Below are positions 16,256 through 24,530 of a DNA stretch of 64,000 nucleotides, in pieces. A program made the position numbers and the translations under genes. This DNA is from an uncultured Eubacterium sp. (GTDB lineage: Bacteria > Bacillota > Clostridia > Lachnospirales > Lachnospiraceae), in contig NZ_CALGRE010000014.1 in assembly GCF_937958975.1 (NCBI RefSeq), positions 1 to 64,000 on the forward strand, given 5' to 3'. The first letter of the stretch is position 1. Each line of letters starts with the position of its first letter. Below the pieces are notes generated by a model. The model saw only the letters and a list, made by a program, of their open reading frames with translations, did not search any database and had not been told where the DNA came from.

Positions 16256-17662
16256 ATGGCAGAAAAAAGACCGGTAAAAATTACCGAAACAATATTAAGA
16301 GATGCTCATCAATCACTCATTGCCACGAGAATGCCAACGGAAGAGATGCTTCCAATCATTGATACAATGGATAAGGTTGGATACTATTCTGTAGAGTGTT
16401 GGGGTGGAGCTACTTTTGACGCTTCTCTTAGATTCTTAAAGGAAGATCCTTGGGAGAGATTGAGAAAGTTAAGAGATGGATTTAAAAATACGAAACTGCA
16501 GATGCTTTTTAGAGGACAAAATATATTGGGATATAGTCATTATTCTGATGACGTAGTAGAATATTTTGTTCAAAAATCATTGGCAAATGGTATTGATATT
16601 ATCAGAATATTTGATTGTCTCAATGACCTTAGAAATTTAGAAACAGCAGTTAAGGCAGCAAATAAAGAAAAAGGCCATGCGCAGGTTGCCCTTTCTTATA
16701 CATTAGGAGATGCATATACGCTTGATTATTGGAAAGACACAGCAAAAAGAATTGAGGACATGGGAGCAAACTCTCTTTGCATCAAGGATATGGCAGGTCT
16801 TTTGACACCTTATCAGGCTACTGAATTGGTTCAGGCATTAAAAGAGGGAACAGATTTGCCTATAGACCTTCATACACATTATACATCCGGTGTGGCTGCA
16901 ATGACTTATATGAAGGCTGTAGAGGCTGGTTGTGATATTATTGACACAGCTATTTCACCATTTTCAATGGGAACGGCACAGCCTGCAACTGAAGTTATGG
17001 TAGAGACATTTAAGGGAACGGAATATGATACAGGATTAGATCAAAATCTTTTAAAGAAGGTTGCAGACCATTTTAAGCCATATAGAGAAGAATGCTTAAA
17101 GAGTGGGTTATTAAATCCTAAGGTTATGGGTGTTGATATTAACACACTCTTATATCAGGTTCCAGGAGGTATGCTTTCAAACATGGTTTCTCAGTTACAG
17201 GAAATGGGAGCTGAGGATAAGTTTGATGAGGTATTACAGGAAATTCCAAGAGTTCGTAAAGACTTTGGCGAACCACCTTTGGTTACCCCATCCAGTCAGA
17301 TTGTAGGTACTCAGGCAGTATTAAATGTTGTTATGGGTGAGAGATATAAAATGGTAAACCAGCAGGCTAAGGATTTATTGGCAGGAAAATATGGTCAGAC
17401 TGTAAAACCTTTTAATAAAGAAGTACAGAAAAAAGCTATTGGAAATGAAAAGCCGATTACATGCAGACCGGCAGATTTACTCAAACCATCTCTTGAGAAG
17501 TTTGAAAAAGAGTGTGCACAGTGGAAACAGCAGGATGAAGATGTTCTTTCATACGCATTATTCCCACAGGTTGCAAAAGAGTTTTTCGAATACAGAGAAG
17601 CTCAGCAGACAAAGGTGGACCCGACTGTTGCAGATAAAGAAAACGGAGCTTATCCGGTATAG
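16256..17662 (+). CDS. Oxaloacetate decarboxylase alpha / pyruvate carboxylase B-type carboxyltransferase, no biotin domain
   Basis: This is a TIM-barrel carboxyltransferase of the OadA/PycB/transcarboxylase-5S family, which removes the carboxyl group from oxaloacetate onto biotin or performs the reverse on pyruvate. The N-terminal ETILRDAHQSLIATRM carries the metal-binding Asp. CIKDMAGLLTP has the Lys that is carbamylated in the family, and LHTHYTSG holds the metal-ligand histidines. The conserved C-terminal PYC/OADA domain follows (about residues 300-440). At 468 residues it ends before the biotinyl domain of full OAD alpha (about 590), so it must use the separate carrier at 14652. It is the last gene of the operon and a strong terminator follows. 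Confidence 0.92.
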   Translation: MAEKRPVKITETILRDAHQSLIATRMPTEEMLPIIDTMDKVGYYSVECWGGATFDASLRFLKEDPWERLRKLRDGFKNTKLQMLFRGQNILGYSHYSDDVVEYFVQKSLANGIDIIRIFDCLNDLRNLETAVKAANKEKGHAQVALSYTLGDAYTLDYWKDTAKRIEDMGANSLCIKDMAGLLTPYQATELVQALKEGTDLPIDLHTHYTSGVAAMTYMKAVEAGCDIIDTAISPFSMGTAQPATEVMVETFKGTEYDTGLDQNLLKKVADHFKPYREECLKSGLLNPKVMGVDINTLLYQVPGGMLSNMVSQLQEMGAEDKFDEVLQEIPRVRKDFGEPPLVTPSSQIVGTQAVLNVVMGERYKMVNQQAKDLLAGKYGQTVKPFNKEVQKKAIGNEKPITCRPADLLKPSLEKFEKECAQWKQQDEDVLSYALFPQVAKEFFEYREAQQTKVDPTVADKENGAYPV

Positions 17663-17683
17663 AATTAAAATATAATAAAATAT

Positions 17684-17726
17684 TGCAAACGAATATTTAA
17701 AATAAAAATATTCGTTTGCATTTTTT
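17684..17726 (+). terminator. Rho-independent terminator of the decarboxylase operon
   Basis: A perfect 15-bp stem (17684-17698 with 17706-17720), a 7-nt A-rich loop and six T's (17721-17726) follow the stop codon by about 20 bases. Confidence 0.92.
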
Positions 17727-17771
17727 GTGCTATAAAGCAATTAGCTTGTGTAAAGTGTTTAGGTGTTGAAT

Positions 17772-19001
17772 ATGAGTAAAGTATTAGTCGTTGGTGGAGG
17801 TGCAGCTGGGATGATGGCTGCAATTGCCGCTGCATATAATGGTAATGAAGTCCATTTGTTTGAGAAAAACGAGAAACTTGGAAAAAAATTATTTATTACC
17901 GGAAAAGGAAGATGTAACATTACAAATGCGTCAGATATAGAAAATCATTTTGCGAATATTATGAGAAATGCTAAATTTTTATACAGTGCATATCATTGTT
18001 TGGATAGCGAGGATGTATGCAGAATGATTGAGAGTGCCGGAGTAAAAACTAAAATTGAGCGTGGAAACCGTGTTTTTCCGGCAAGTGACAAATCATCAGA
18101 TGTTATTTTTGCGTTTAATAAAATGATGCAGGATGCAGGTGTTACAATTCATTATAAGTGGAATATTGTTTCTTTAGAAAAAGAGGAAGATATTTTTATT
18201 TTAAAAGATAATAAAAGCAGAGAATTTCGGGGAGAATACTGTATAATTGCTACCGGAGGAATTTCCTATCCGTCTACCGGTTCTACAGGAGATGGATATC
18301 TGTTCGCAAAGAGAGTGGGACATGTTGTGCAGGAAACATATCCATCTCTTGTACCATTTGAGATTGAGGAGGAGTTTTGTAAAAGTCTGCAGGGACTCTC
18401 TTTAAAAAATGTTGAATTAAAAATTTTAGATGAAAAGAAAAAAATATATTATAGTGAAATGGGAGAAATGCTTTTTACGCATTTTGGAATTAGTGGTCCG
18501 TTGGTTTTATCGGCAAGCGGATATATAAGTGATAAAATAGAAAACAATACATTCAAAGCTGTGATTGATTTGAAGCCGGCATTGGATTATGAAATGCTGA
18601 ATAAGAGAATCTTAAAAGATTTTAAGGAAAATATAAACAGGAATTTCAATAATTCATTAGATAAGCTTCTTCCTAAAAAAATAATACCGGTTATTATTGC
18701 GTTATCGGGGATTAATCCTTATAAAAAAGTAAATGAAATTACAAAAGAAGAACGCGAAAATTTGATTTTAACAATAAAAAGTTTATCAATGACAATTACC
18801 GGAACAAGGGGATTTCATGAGGCAATTATTACGAAAGGTGGAGTATCTGTAAAAGATATTAATCCCAAAACAATGGAATCAAAATTGATGAAAAATATAT
18901 ATTTTGCAGGAGAAGTGTTGGATATAGATGCGTTAACCGGAGGATATAATTTACAGGTTGCCTGGAGTACAGGTTATCTTGCGGGAAGTAGCATTTATTA
19001 A
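17772..19001 (+). CDS. NAD(P)/FAD-dependent oxidoreductase, HI0933/BaiN-like
   Basis: This is a flavoprotein of the HI0933/YhiN family. The N-terminal dinucleotide fold VLVVGGGAAGMMAAIAAAYNG is followed by the family signature GRCNITNA (about residue 52), then IIATGGISYPSTGSTGDGY, and the C-terminal FAGEVLDIDALTGGYNLQVAWSTG, which closes the FAD site. The length of about 409 residues is normal. ATG 17772 is chosen over GTG 17763 because AGGTG at 17761-17765 lies 6 nt upstream of it. The substrate is not established; relatives include bile-acid reductases and uncharacterised proteins. The order with cmk-ispH-rpsA is common in Clostridia. Confidence 0.85.
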   Translation: MSKVLVVGGGAAGMMAAIAAAYNGNEVHLFEKNEKLGKKLFITGKGRCNITNASDIENHFANIMRNAKFLYSAYHCLDSEDVCRMIESAGVKTKIERGNRVFPASDKSSDVIFAFNKMMQDAGVTIHYKWNIVSLEKEEDIFILKDNKSREFRGEYCIIATGGISYPSTGSTGDGYLFAKRVGHVVQETYPSLVPFEIEEEFCKSLQGLSLKNVELKILDEKKKIYYSEMGEMLFTHFGISGPLVLSASGYISDKIENNTFKAVIDLKPALDYEMLNKRILKDFKENINRNFNNSLDKLLPKKIIPVIIALSGINPYKKVNEITKEERENLILTIKSLSMTITGTRGFHEAIITKGGVSVKDINPKTMESKLMKNIYFAGEVLDIDALTGGYNLQVAWSTGYLAGSSIY

Positions 19002-19017
19002 AAGAATGGAGGATATC

Positions 19018-19671
19018 ATGTATAATATAGCAATTGATGGACCGGCAGGAGCCGGAAAGAGCACAATCGCAAAAATTGTGGCAAAGGAGTTGGGGTTTAT
19101 TTATGTGGATACAGGAGCAATGTATCGTACAATGGCATTGGCGTGTTACCGGGATGGCATCAGGGCAGACGAGGAAGAAAAAGTTGTAGAAAAATGCGGT
19201 AAGGTTCATATTTCTTTAAAATACGAGAATGGTGTACAGAAAGTATATTTGGATGATGAAGACGTGAGTACGTTAATTCGGCAGGAAGAAATCGGAAATA
19301 TGACAAGTGCAATTGCTGTGTATGGTCCGGTTAGACAAATTCTTGTTGCAATGCAACAGGAGTTAGCAGGTAAAAATAATGTCGTTATGGATGGAAGAGA
19401 TATTGGAACAGCAGTGCTTCCGTCGGCTGATTTAAAAATTTATCTTACTGCGAGCGCCAGAACAAGAGCAGAGAGAAGATATAAGGAGTTGTTGGAAAAA
19501 GGTCAGTCATGCAATATTGATGAGATAGAAAAAGATATCAGGGAACGTGATTTCCGGGATATGAATAGAGAAATATCTCCGCTTGTACAGGCAGAGGATG
19601 CTGTCTTGGTGGATTCATCAGATATGGATATTGAACAGGTAGTAGAAACGATAAAAAAACTTGTTGATTAG
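19018..19671 (+). CDS. cmk: Cytidylate kinase
   Basis: Cytidylate kinase phosphorylates CMP and dCMP with ATP, feeding CTP and dCTP pools. The P-loop is IDGPAGAGKSTIAK (about residues 6-19). The substrate region VDTGAMYRTMAL and the conserved VMDGRDIGTAVLP with DIRERDFRDMNR towards the lid are all present. The 217-residue length is usual. ATG 19018 follows TGGAGGAT at a suitable distance and gives the canonical MYNIAIDGP start. It is 16 bases after the flavoprotein and 10 bases before ispH. Confidence 0.96.
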   Translation: MYNIAIDGPAGAGKSTIAKIVAKELGFIYVDTGAMYRTMALACYRDGIRADEEEKVVEKCGKVHISLKYENGVQKVYLDDEDVSTLIRQEEIGNMTSAIAVYGPVRQILVAMQQELAGKNNVVMDGRDIGTAVLPSADLKIYLTASARTRAERRYKELLEKGQSCNIDEIEKDIRERDFRDMNREISPLVQAEDAVLVDSSDMDIEQVVETIKKLVD

Positions 19672-19681
19672 GTGGGATAAC

Positions 19682-20563
19682 ATGGATATTATTTTGGCGA
19701 AAAGTGCGGGATTCTGTTTTGGAGTGCAAAGAGCAGTGGACAGTGTTTATAGTGAGATTGGAAAACAACATGATAGAATTTATACATTGGGACCGATTAT
19801 TCATAATGAACAGGTTGTAAGTGATTTCGCATCAAAGGGAGTTAAGGTTGTTGAAGATATCGAACAATTGAAAAGACAAAATAATGAAACAGTTATTATA
19901 AGGTCTCACGGTGTGGAAAAAAAGGTATATGATACCTTGGAAAAGGAAAATATTAATATTGTTGATGCAACATGTCCCTTTGTGAAAAAAATTCATAAAA
20001 TTGTTTTGGAGGAGAGCAGTCAGGGCAAACAGATAATTATTATAGGAAATGATAAACATCCGGAAGTTGAGGGAATTAAAGGATGGGTTGATGGGACTGC
20101 AATCGTAATAAATGAGCCGGAAGATATAGAAAAAATTGATTTCAACAAAGATTCAAAGGTGTGTGTAGTGTCTCAAACGACATTTAACCACAATAAATTT
20201 AAATATTTGGTTGAAATTATACAAAAAAAGGGTTATGATATTAATGTTGTAAATACGATTTGTAATGCGACACACGAAAGACAAGCGGAAGCGAAAGATA
20301 TTTCGTCAAAAGTGGATGCTATGATTGTCATTGGCGGCAGACATAGTTCTAATACACAAAAGCTGTATGATATATGTAAAAAAGAATGTAAGAATACATT
20401 TTATATTCAGACCGCAGAGGATTTAAAAGAAGGGTCTGAGTTTGATACTTATATTAAATCGTGTGATGATAATTCATTAAAGTCTATAGGTATTACAGCA
20501 GGGGCATCTACCCCAAAGAATATTATTGAGGAGGTCGTTCTTAATGTCAGAGATGAGTTTTGA
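19682..20563 (+). CDS. ispH: 4-hydroxy-3-methylbut-2-enyl diphosphate reductase
   Basis: IspH (LytB) is the [4Fe-4S] reductase that makes IPP and DMAPP in the last step of the MEP isoprenoid pathway. The three cluster cysteines are visible in SAGFCFGVQRAVD, VDATCPFVKKIH and VNTICNATHERQ. ATG 19682 behind GGTGGGA gives the usual MDIILAKSAGFCFG start. The length (293 residues) matches the stand-alone enzyme. Many Clostridia encode an IspH-S1 fusion. Here the two are separate, with the S1 start lying inside the last 20 bases of ispH in another frame. Confidence 0.96.
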   Translation: MDIILAKSAGFCFGVQRAVDSVYSEIGKQHDRIYTLGPIIHNEQVVSDFASKGVKVVEDIEQLKRQNNETVIIRSHGVEKKVYDTLEKENINIVDATCPFVKKIHKIVLEESSQGKQIIIIGNDKHPEVEGIKGWVDGTAIVINEPEDIEKIDFNKDSKVCVVSQTTFNHNKFKYLVEIIQKKGYDINVVNTICNATHERQAEAKDISSKVDAMIVIGGRHSSNTQKLYDICKKECKNTFYIQTAEDLKEGSEFDTYIKSCDDNSLKSIGITAGASTPKNIIEEVVLNVRDEF

Positions 20564-21671
20564 ACAAATGTTGGATGAATCATTCAAGACAATTCACAAC
20601 GGTGAAGTTCTTGAAGGAAAGGTAATCAGTGTAAGAGAAGACTACGCAGTTCTTAATATAGGTTATAAGGCTGATGGTATTCTTACAAGAGATGAATACT
20701 CTAACACACCTGTAGATCTGACAACTGTAATTAAAGTAGGCGATGAACTGACAGTCAAGGTTCTCAAAGTGAACGATGGAGATGGACAGGTTGCTTTATC
20801 GTATAAGAGAATTGCTGCAGAGAAAGCAAATAAGAGACTTGAAGAAGCTTTTGAAAATAAAGAAGTTCTCAAAGCACCAGTTGTACAGATTTTGAAAGGT
20901 GGTTTGGGTGTTGACGTAGAAGGCGGAAGAGTATTTATACCGGCGAGCCTTGTATCAGATGTGTTTGAAAGAGATTTGAACAAATATTTAAATCAGGAAG
21001 TTGAATTTGTTATTACAGAATTTGACCCTAAGAAGAGAAGAGTTATTGGTGACAGAAAACAGTTAGTTGCAGCTGAAAAAGAAGCAGCAAAGAAAGCTTT
21101 ATTTGAGAAGATAGCTGTTGGAGATACTGTTGAAGGTGTTGTCAAGAGTGTTGTTGATTTTGGTGCTTTTGTGGATATCGGGGGAGCTGACGGTCTTCTT
21201 CATATTTCTGAAATGTCATGGGGCAGAGTAGGAAATCCAAGAAAAATCTACAAACCTGGTGATAAGGTGACAACATTTATTAAAGAAATTAATGATGATA
21301 AGATTGCTTTGAGCCTTAAATTTGAAGACACAAATCCATGGGCAAATGCAAGTGAAAAGTTTGCTGAAGGTGTGATTATAACAGGAAAAGTTGCAAGAAT
21401 GACAGATTTTGGTGCATTCGTTGAAATTGAGCCTGGTGTTGATGCGTTATTACATGTTTCACAGATTGCAAGACATCATGTTGAAAAACCGGCAGATGAA
21501 TTGAGTATTGGTCAGGAAATTGAAGCTAAGATTGTTGATTTCAATGAAGAAGAAAAGAAAATCAGCTTAAGCATAAAGGCATTACTTCCAGATGAAGACC
21601 CTGTTGAGGATAGTTATGATGTGGAAGAAGAAGTTGTTGAGACAGAAGAGGCAGAAGCTACAGAAGAATAA
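20544..21671 (+). CDS. rpsA: Ribosomal protein S1-type protein, four S1 domains
   Basis: This protein has four S1 RNA-binding repeats: about residues 17-83 (GEVLEGKVISVREDYAVLNI), 100-166, 187-255 (GDTVEGVVKSVVDFGAFVDI) and 272-341 (GVIITGKVARMTDFGAFVEI). A Glu/Val acidic tail ends it. It helps mRNA binding to the 30S subunit. Its 375 residues compare with about 380-410 in Firmicutes and 557 in E. coli. ATG 20544 is chosen because GAGGAGGT at 20528-20535 lies 8 nt upstream. It overlaps ispH by 20 bases, so translation is probably coupled. A terminator follows at 21701. Confidence 0.93.
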   Translation: MSEMSFEQMLDESFKTIHNGEVLEGKVISVREDYAVLNIGYKADGILTRDEYSNTPVDLTTVIKVGDELTVKVLKVNDGDGQVALSYKRIAAEKANKRLEEAFENKEVLKAPVVQILKGGLGVDVEGGRVFIPASLVSDVFERDLNKYLNQEVEFVITEFDPKKRRVIGDRKQLVAAEKEAAKKALFEKIAVGDTVEGVVKSVVDFGAFVDIGGADGLLHISEMSWGRVGNPRKIYKPGDKVTTFIKEINDDKIALSLKFEDTNPWANASEKFAEGVIITGKVARMTDFGAFVEIEPGVDALLHVSQIARHHVEKPADELSIGQEIEAKIVDFNEEEKKISLSIKALLPDEDPVEDSYDVEEEVVETEEAEATEE

Positions 21672-21700
21672 AATGGTATAGACCATTTCATTTACAATAT

Positions 21701-21729
21701 AAAAGCAGGCAAATTATTTGCTTGCTTTT
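21701..21729 (+). terminator. Rho-independent terminator after rpsA
   Basis: AAAAGCAGGCAA (21701-21712) pairs with TTGCTTGCTTTT (21718-21729), with one G-U pair and a 5-nt loop. The 3' end of the stem is a run of four T's. Confidence 0.8.
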
Positions 21730-21771
21730 ACTGTTTTTAGCAGAAATCTTTTTAGGAGATGAATATTATCA

Positions 21772-22335
21772 ATGAGAGTTATTGCGGGAAAGGCACGAAG
21801 ATTGCAGCTTAAAACGGTGCAGGGAATGAATACCAGACCGACGACAGACAGAATTAAAGAAACATTGTTTAATATGATAAATGATTTGTTATATGATGCG
21901 GTTTTTCTTGATTTGTTTAGCGGTAGTGGTGGAATTGGTATAGAGGCGTTAAGTCGTGGTGCAAAAAAGGCTTATTTTGTGGAAAACAATAAAGAGGCAT
22001 TTGACTGTATCAAGGATAATTTAAAATTTACAAAATTAGAAGAAGATGCTACTGTAATGCTAATGTCCTTTAAAGAGGCATTAGAACAGTTGAATGGCAA
22101 GATTGTATGTGATATTATTTTTATGGACCCGCCATATAATAAACAATTGGAAAGAGAAGTGTTGATTTTTCTCTCAAAATCTGATTTAATAAATGAAAAT
22201 TCTTATATTATCATTGAGGCATCGTTGGAGACCGATTTTTCTTATGCAGCTATGTTAGGATTTGAGATAATAAAAGAAAAAAAATATAAGACAAATAAGC
22301 ATATATTTTTAAAATTATGTGGAGACAAGCTATGA
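21772..22335 (+). CDS. rsmD: 16S rRNA (guanine(966)-N(2))-methyltransferase
   Basis: RsmD is a Rossmann-fold SAM methyltransferase that modifies G966 of 16S rRNA. The N-terminal [13 protein letters not shown] and [14 protein letters not shown] are typical. The SAM-binding motif is [20 protein letters not shown] (about residues 44-63), and the catalytic N6/N2-type motif IFMDPPYNK is at about residue 120. The 187-residue length is normal. It overlaps coaD by 4 bases (ATGA), the usual rsmD-coaD pairing seen as ylbH-ylbI in Bacillus. Confidence 0.95.
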   Translation: MRVIAGKARRLQLKTVQGMNTRPTTDRIKETLFNMINDLLYDAVFLDLFSGSGGIGIEALSRGAKKAYFVENNKEAFDCIKDNLKFTKLEEDATVMLMSFKEALEQLNGKIVCDIIFMDPPYNKQLEREVLIFLSKSDLINENSYIIIEASLETDFSYAAMLGFEIIKEKKYKTNKHIFLKLCGDKL

Positions 22336-22811
22336 CAAGAGCAATATATCCTGGAAGTTTTGACCCCGTCACTCTGGGGCATTTAGATATCATATATAGA
22401 GCATCAAAAATTGTAGATGAATTGATTGTAAGTGTTTTGAATAATAAATCGAAATCGCCGTTGTTTTCGGTCGAAAATCGTGTTAAAATGCTAGAGGAAG
22501 TCGTAAAAGATATTCCAAATGTTAAAGTAATGTCGTTTGAGGGATTGTTGGTTGATTTTGCAAAAAAGGTGGATGCAAAAGTTATCGTGAGAGGGTTAAG
22601 GGCAGTCACCGATTTTGAGTATGAACTTCAAATGTCGCAAACGAATATGGTTTTAGATAGTGATATTGATACGATTTTTTTTACAACGAGCTTAGAATAT
22701 GCGTATTTAAGTTCGAGCACAGTGAAAGAAGCTGCGTATTATGGCGCAGATATCAGCAGATTTGTACCTAAAACGGTTGTCAATCAAGTTTATGATAAAT
22801 TTAGAAGATAA
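22332..22811 (+). CDS. coaD: Phosphopantetheine adenylyltransferase
   Basis: CoaD adenylates 4'-phosphopantetheine to dephospho-CoA, the penultimate step of CoA synthesis. The nucleotidyltransferase motif [16 protein letters not shown] is at residues 6-21, with the (H/T)xGH-type [19 protein letters not shown] and [15 protein letters not shown] complete the active site. The length is 159 residues. ATG 22332 behind GTGGAG gives the canonical short N-terminus and a 4-base overlap with rsmD. Confidence 0.96.
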   Translation: MTRAIYPGSFDPVTLGHLDIIYRASKIVDELIVSVLNNKSKSPLFSVENRVKMLEEVVKDIPNVKVMSFEGLLVDFAKKVDAKVIVRGLRAVTDFEYELQMSQTNMVLDSDIDTIFFTTSLEYAYLSSSTVKEAAYYGADISRFVPKTVVNQVYDKFRR

Positions 22812-22823
22812 AGGAGAATTGAA

Positions 22824-23417
22824 ATGAGTAAAATTGAGCAGATTATTACAGAAATTGAGGAATACATTGATAATTGTAAGTTTCAGCCATTATCAACATC
22901 AAAAATAATTGTAAATAAAGATGATATTGATGAATTATTGGCAGAACTGAGATTGAGAACTCCTGATGAAATTAAAAAATATCAGAAAATAATTGCTAAT
23001 AAAGACGCAATTCTCAATGATGCAAAAGAAAGGTCAGAATCAATGATAGCTGAGGCAACAGCGCATATTAATCAGTTAGTCAGTGAACATGAAATTATGC
23101 AGAAGGCATATAATGAAGCAAATCAGATTATTGAACAGGCACAGCAGGAGGCACAGAACATACTTGATTCTGCCACAACAGAAGCAAATGATTTAAGAAC
23201 AAGAGCAATGCAGTATACAGATGATATTTTGTCAAATGTTCAGAGTATATTAACTACAGGAATGAACAGTTTTGAGAGCGCTCAGAGTACAATGATGACT
23301 TCCCTGAACAGTTCGTTAAATGTTGTAGTGGAGAGCAGAAAAGAATTGGGCGGACAGGATGAAAGTGACATAGCATTAGATGAGGATGATGATGATTTAA
23401 CAGTAGATTTACTTTAA
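22824..23417 (+). CDS. Coiled-coil protein of unknown function downstream of coaD
   Basis: I do not recognise a named function. The 197-residue soluble protein has no signal peptide. A short N-terminal segment (SKIEQIITEIEEYIDNCK) leads to a long Glu/Ala/Gln-rich helix predicted as coiled coil (about residues 60-135, with AQQEAQNILDSATTEANDL, reminiscent of DivIVA or ATP-synthase b-type stalks). A Ser/Met-rich region and an acidic tail (DIALDEDDDDLTVDLL) follow. It is 12 bases after coaD with AAAGGAG, and transcription ends at a strong hairpin. A role as a scaffold or cell-division-associated protein is a guess from shape only. Confidence 0.7.
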   Translation: MSKIEQIITEIEEYIDNCKFQPLSTSKIIVNKDDIDELLAELRLRTPDEIKKYQKIIANKDAILNDAKERSESMIAEATAHINQLVSEHEIMQKAYNEANQIIEQAQQEAQNILDSATTEANDLRTRAMQYTDDILSNVQSILTTGMNSFESAQSTMMTSLNSSLNVVVESRKELGGQDESDIALDEDDDDLTVDLL

Positions 23418-23430
23418 TGTTTTGTTGAAT

Positions 23431-23472
23431 TATAAAAAAGAAACAAAGCTTTTGCTTTGTTTCTTTTTTATA
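23431..23472. terminator. Bidirectional terminator between convergent genes
   Basis: A perfect 19-bp stem (23431-23449 with 23454-23472) carries a TTTT loop, with A-runs on one side and T-runs on the other. It can therefore end transcription from the coaD side and from the ylbJ-like gene on the opposite strand. Confidence 0.92.
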
Positions 23473-23488
23473 TGATATATCGGTATTT

Positions 23489-24418
23489 TTAAAATTTATT
23501 ATTCAGGTATAAAACAATAATAAAAAGAACTGAAAAGATAATTATACTTTCAATTTTGCCTAAAATATAATACTTTTTTAATGTTTTATTTTTTAGTTGT
23601 CCAAGAGATTGCATGGTAATGGAAAAACCACCAAAAACAGTGCATAGTAGTAGAAAATAAATACATATTACGGGGTGGCTTATAGAAGCGGTAATGATTG
23701 GAGCTCCCGAAGTTATTTCTAAAAATCCGCAGATGAGTGCCTTAAATTCAGTATTGATTGATGTACTGGCAATTAAACCGGAAAATATCGTAAAACAAAT
23801 AACGTAAACGCATAAGATAGATAGCGACTTTACAGATGAGAGGATTGGATTCCCACTGTATAATACAGGAGACAAGTGGGAGGAGTTTATGTATGTTTTG
23901 TTCCAGAATCTATTTATAATTCCTGTTAATACCGCAGGCGCATAGACAAGGAAAAGAATTATGACTGTGGTGTATGGTGTTGAAAAAAATGTATTCCATA
24001 AATTTTTTACAAAGTTAAAATAAATATAATTAATTAAAAAGGAAATGCTGCAGTTATTGCAGAAAGTTGCCAGATAGCGGGCTTCAGATAATGTTATTTT
24101 TCCTTGAGAATGCAGGTCGGAAATTACTTTTGCTCCCATTGGATATCCGCAGGAAAAACCTATGATTACAGCAAAACAGCCATTGTCGGTAATGTGAAAT
24201 AGTTTGTTTAGAAATGGTTTTGTAATATAGCTGATATATCTGCAATAATCATATTTTTGCATAATATTAACAATAAGCATAAAAGGCAGTAAAGCGGGCA
24301 GTACATTATAAAGGCAAAGGATGATTCCATCCTTTACGCTTTCGGTGATTATTTTGGGAAATGAGAGAATAAGTATAATTGCAATAATACAAAAAAATGT
24401 TCCTGTTAGTTTTTTCAT
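23489..24418 (-). CDS. ylbJ: YlbJ-like sporulation integral membrane protein (nucleoside-recognition/Gate domain)
   Basis: This is a polytopic membrane protein of 309 residues with seven or more hydrophobic helices. The Gate-domain stretches NVLPALLPFMLIVNIM and GFSCGYPMGAKVISDLHSQG, followed by EARYLATFCNNCS, are typical of YlbJ and its SpoIIIAG/SpmA-like relatives. In Bacillus ylbJ lies beside rsmD-coaD (ylbH-ylbI) and is a sigma-E gene needed for resistant spores. Here it is in the same neighbourhood but on the opposite strand, convergent with coaD. YlbJ is somewhat longer in Bacillus (about 400). Sporulation is supported by spoIVA at 60010. Confidence 0.8.
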   Translation of the reverse strand: MKKLTGTFFCIIAIILILSFPKIITESVKDGIILCLYNVLPALLPFMLIVNIMQKYDYCRYISYITKPFLNKLFHITDNGCFAVIIGFSCGYPMGAKVISDLHSQGKITLSEARYLATFCNNCSISFLINYIYFNFVKNLWNTFFSTPYTTVIILFLVYAPAVLTGIINRFWNKTYINSSHLSPVLYSGNPILSSVKSLSILCVYVICFTIFSGLIASTSINTEFKALICGFLEITSGAPIITASISHPVICIYFLLLCTVFGGFSITMQSLGQLKNKTLKKYYILGKIESIIIFSVLFIIVLYLNNKF

Positions 24419-24475
24419 AAAAGCCTTTTTTATATATATTATTTCAAATATTTTTGTTTATTCCCATAATATAGG

Positions 24476-24504
24476 TTGAAATTAGAACAAAAATACAATA
24501 AAAT
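24476..24504 (+). promoter_or_regulatory. Promoter upstream of the walJ-like gene
   Basis: TTGAAA (24476-24481), a 17-base spacer and TAAAAT (24499-24504) lie 26 bases before ATG 24531, in the divergent gap with the ylbJ-like gene. Confidence 0.5.
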
Positions 24505-24530
24505 GTACAAGGAAGTTTTGAGGTGTACAT

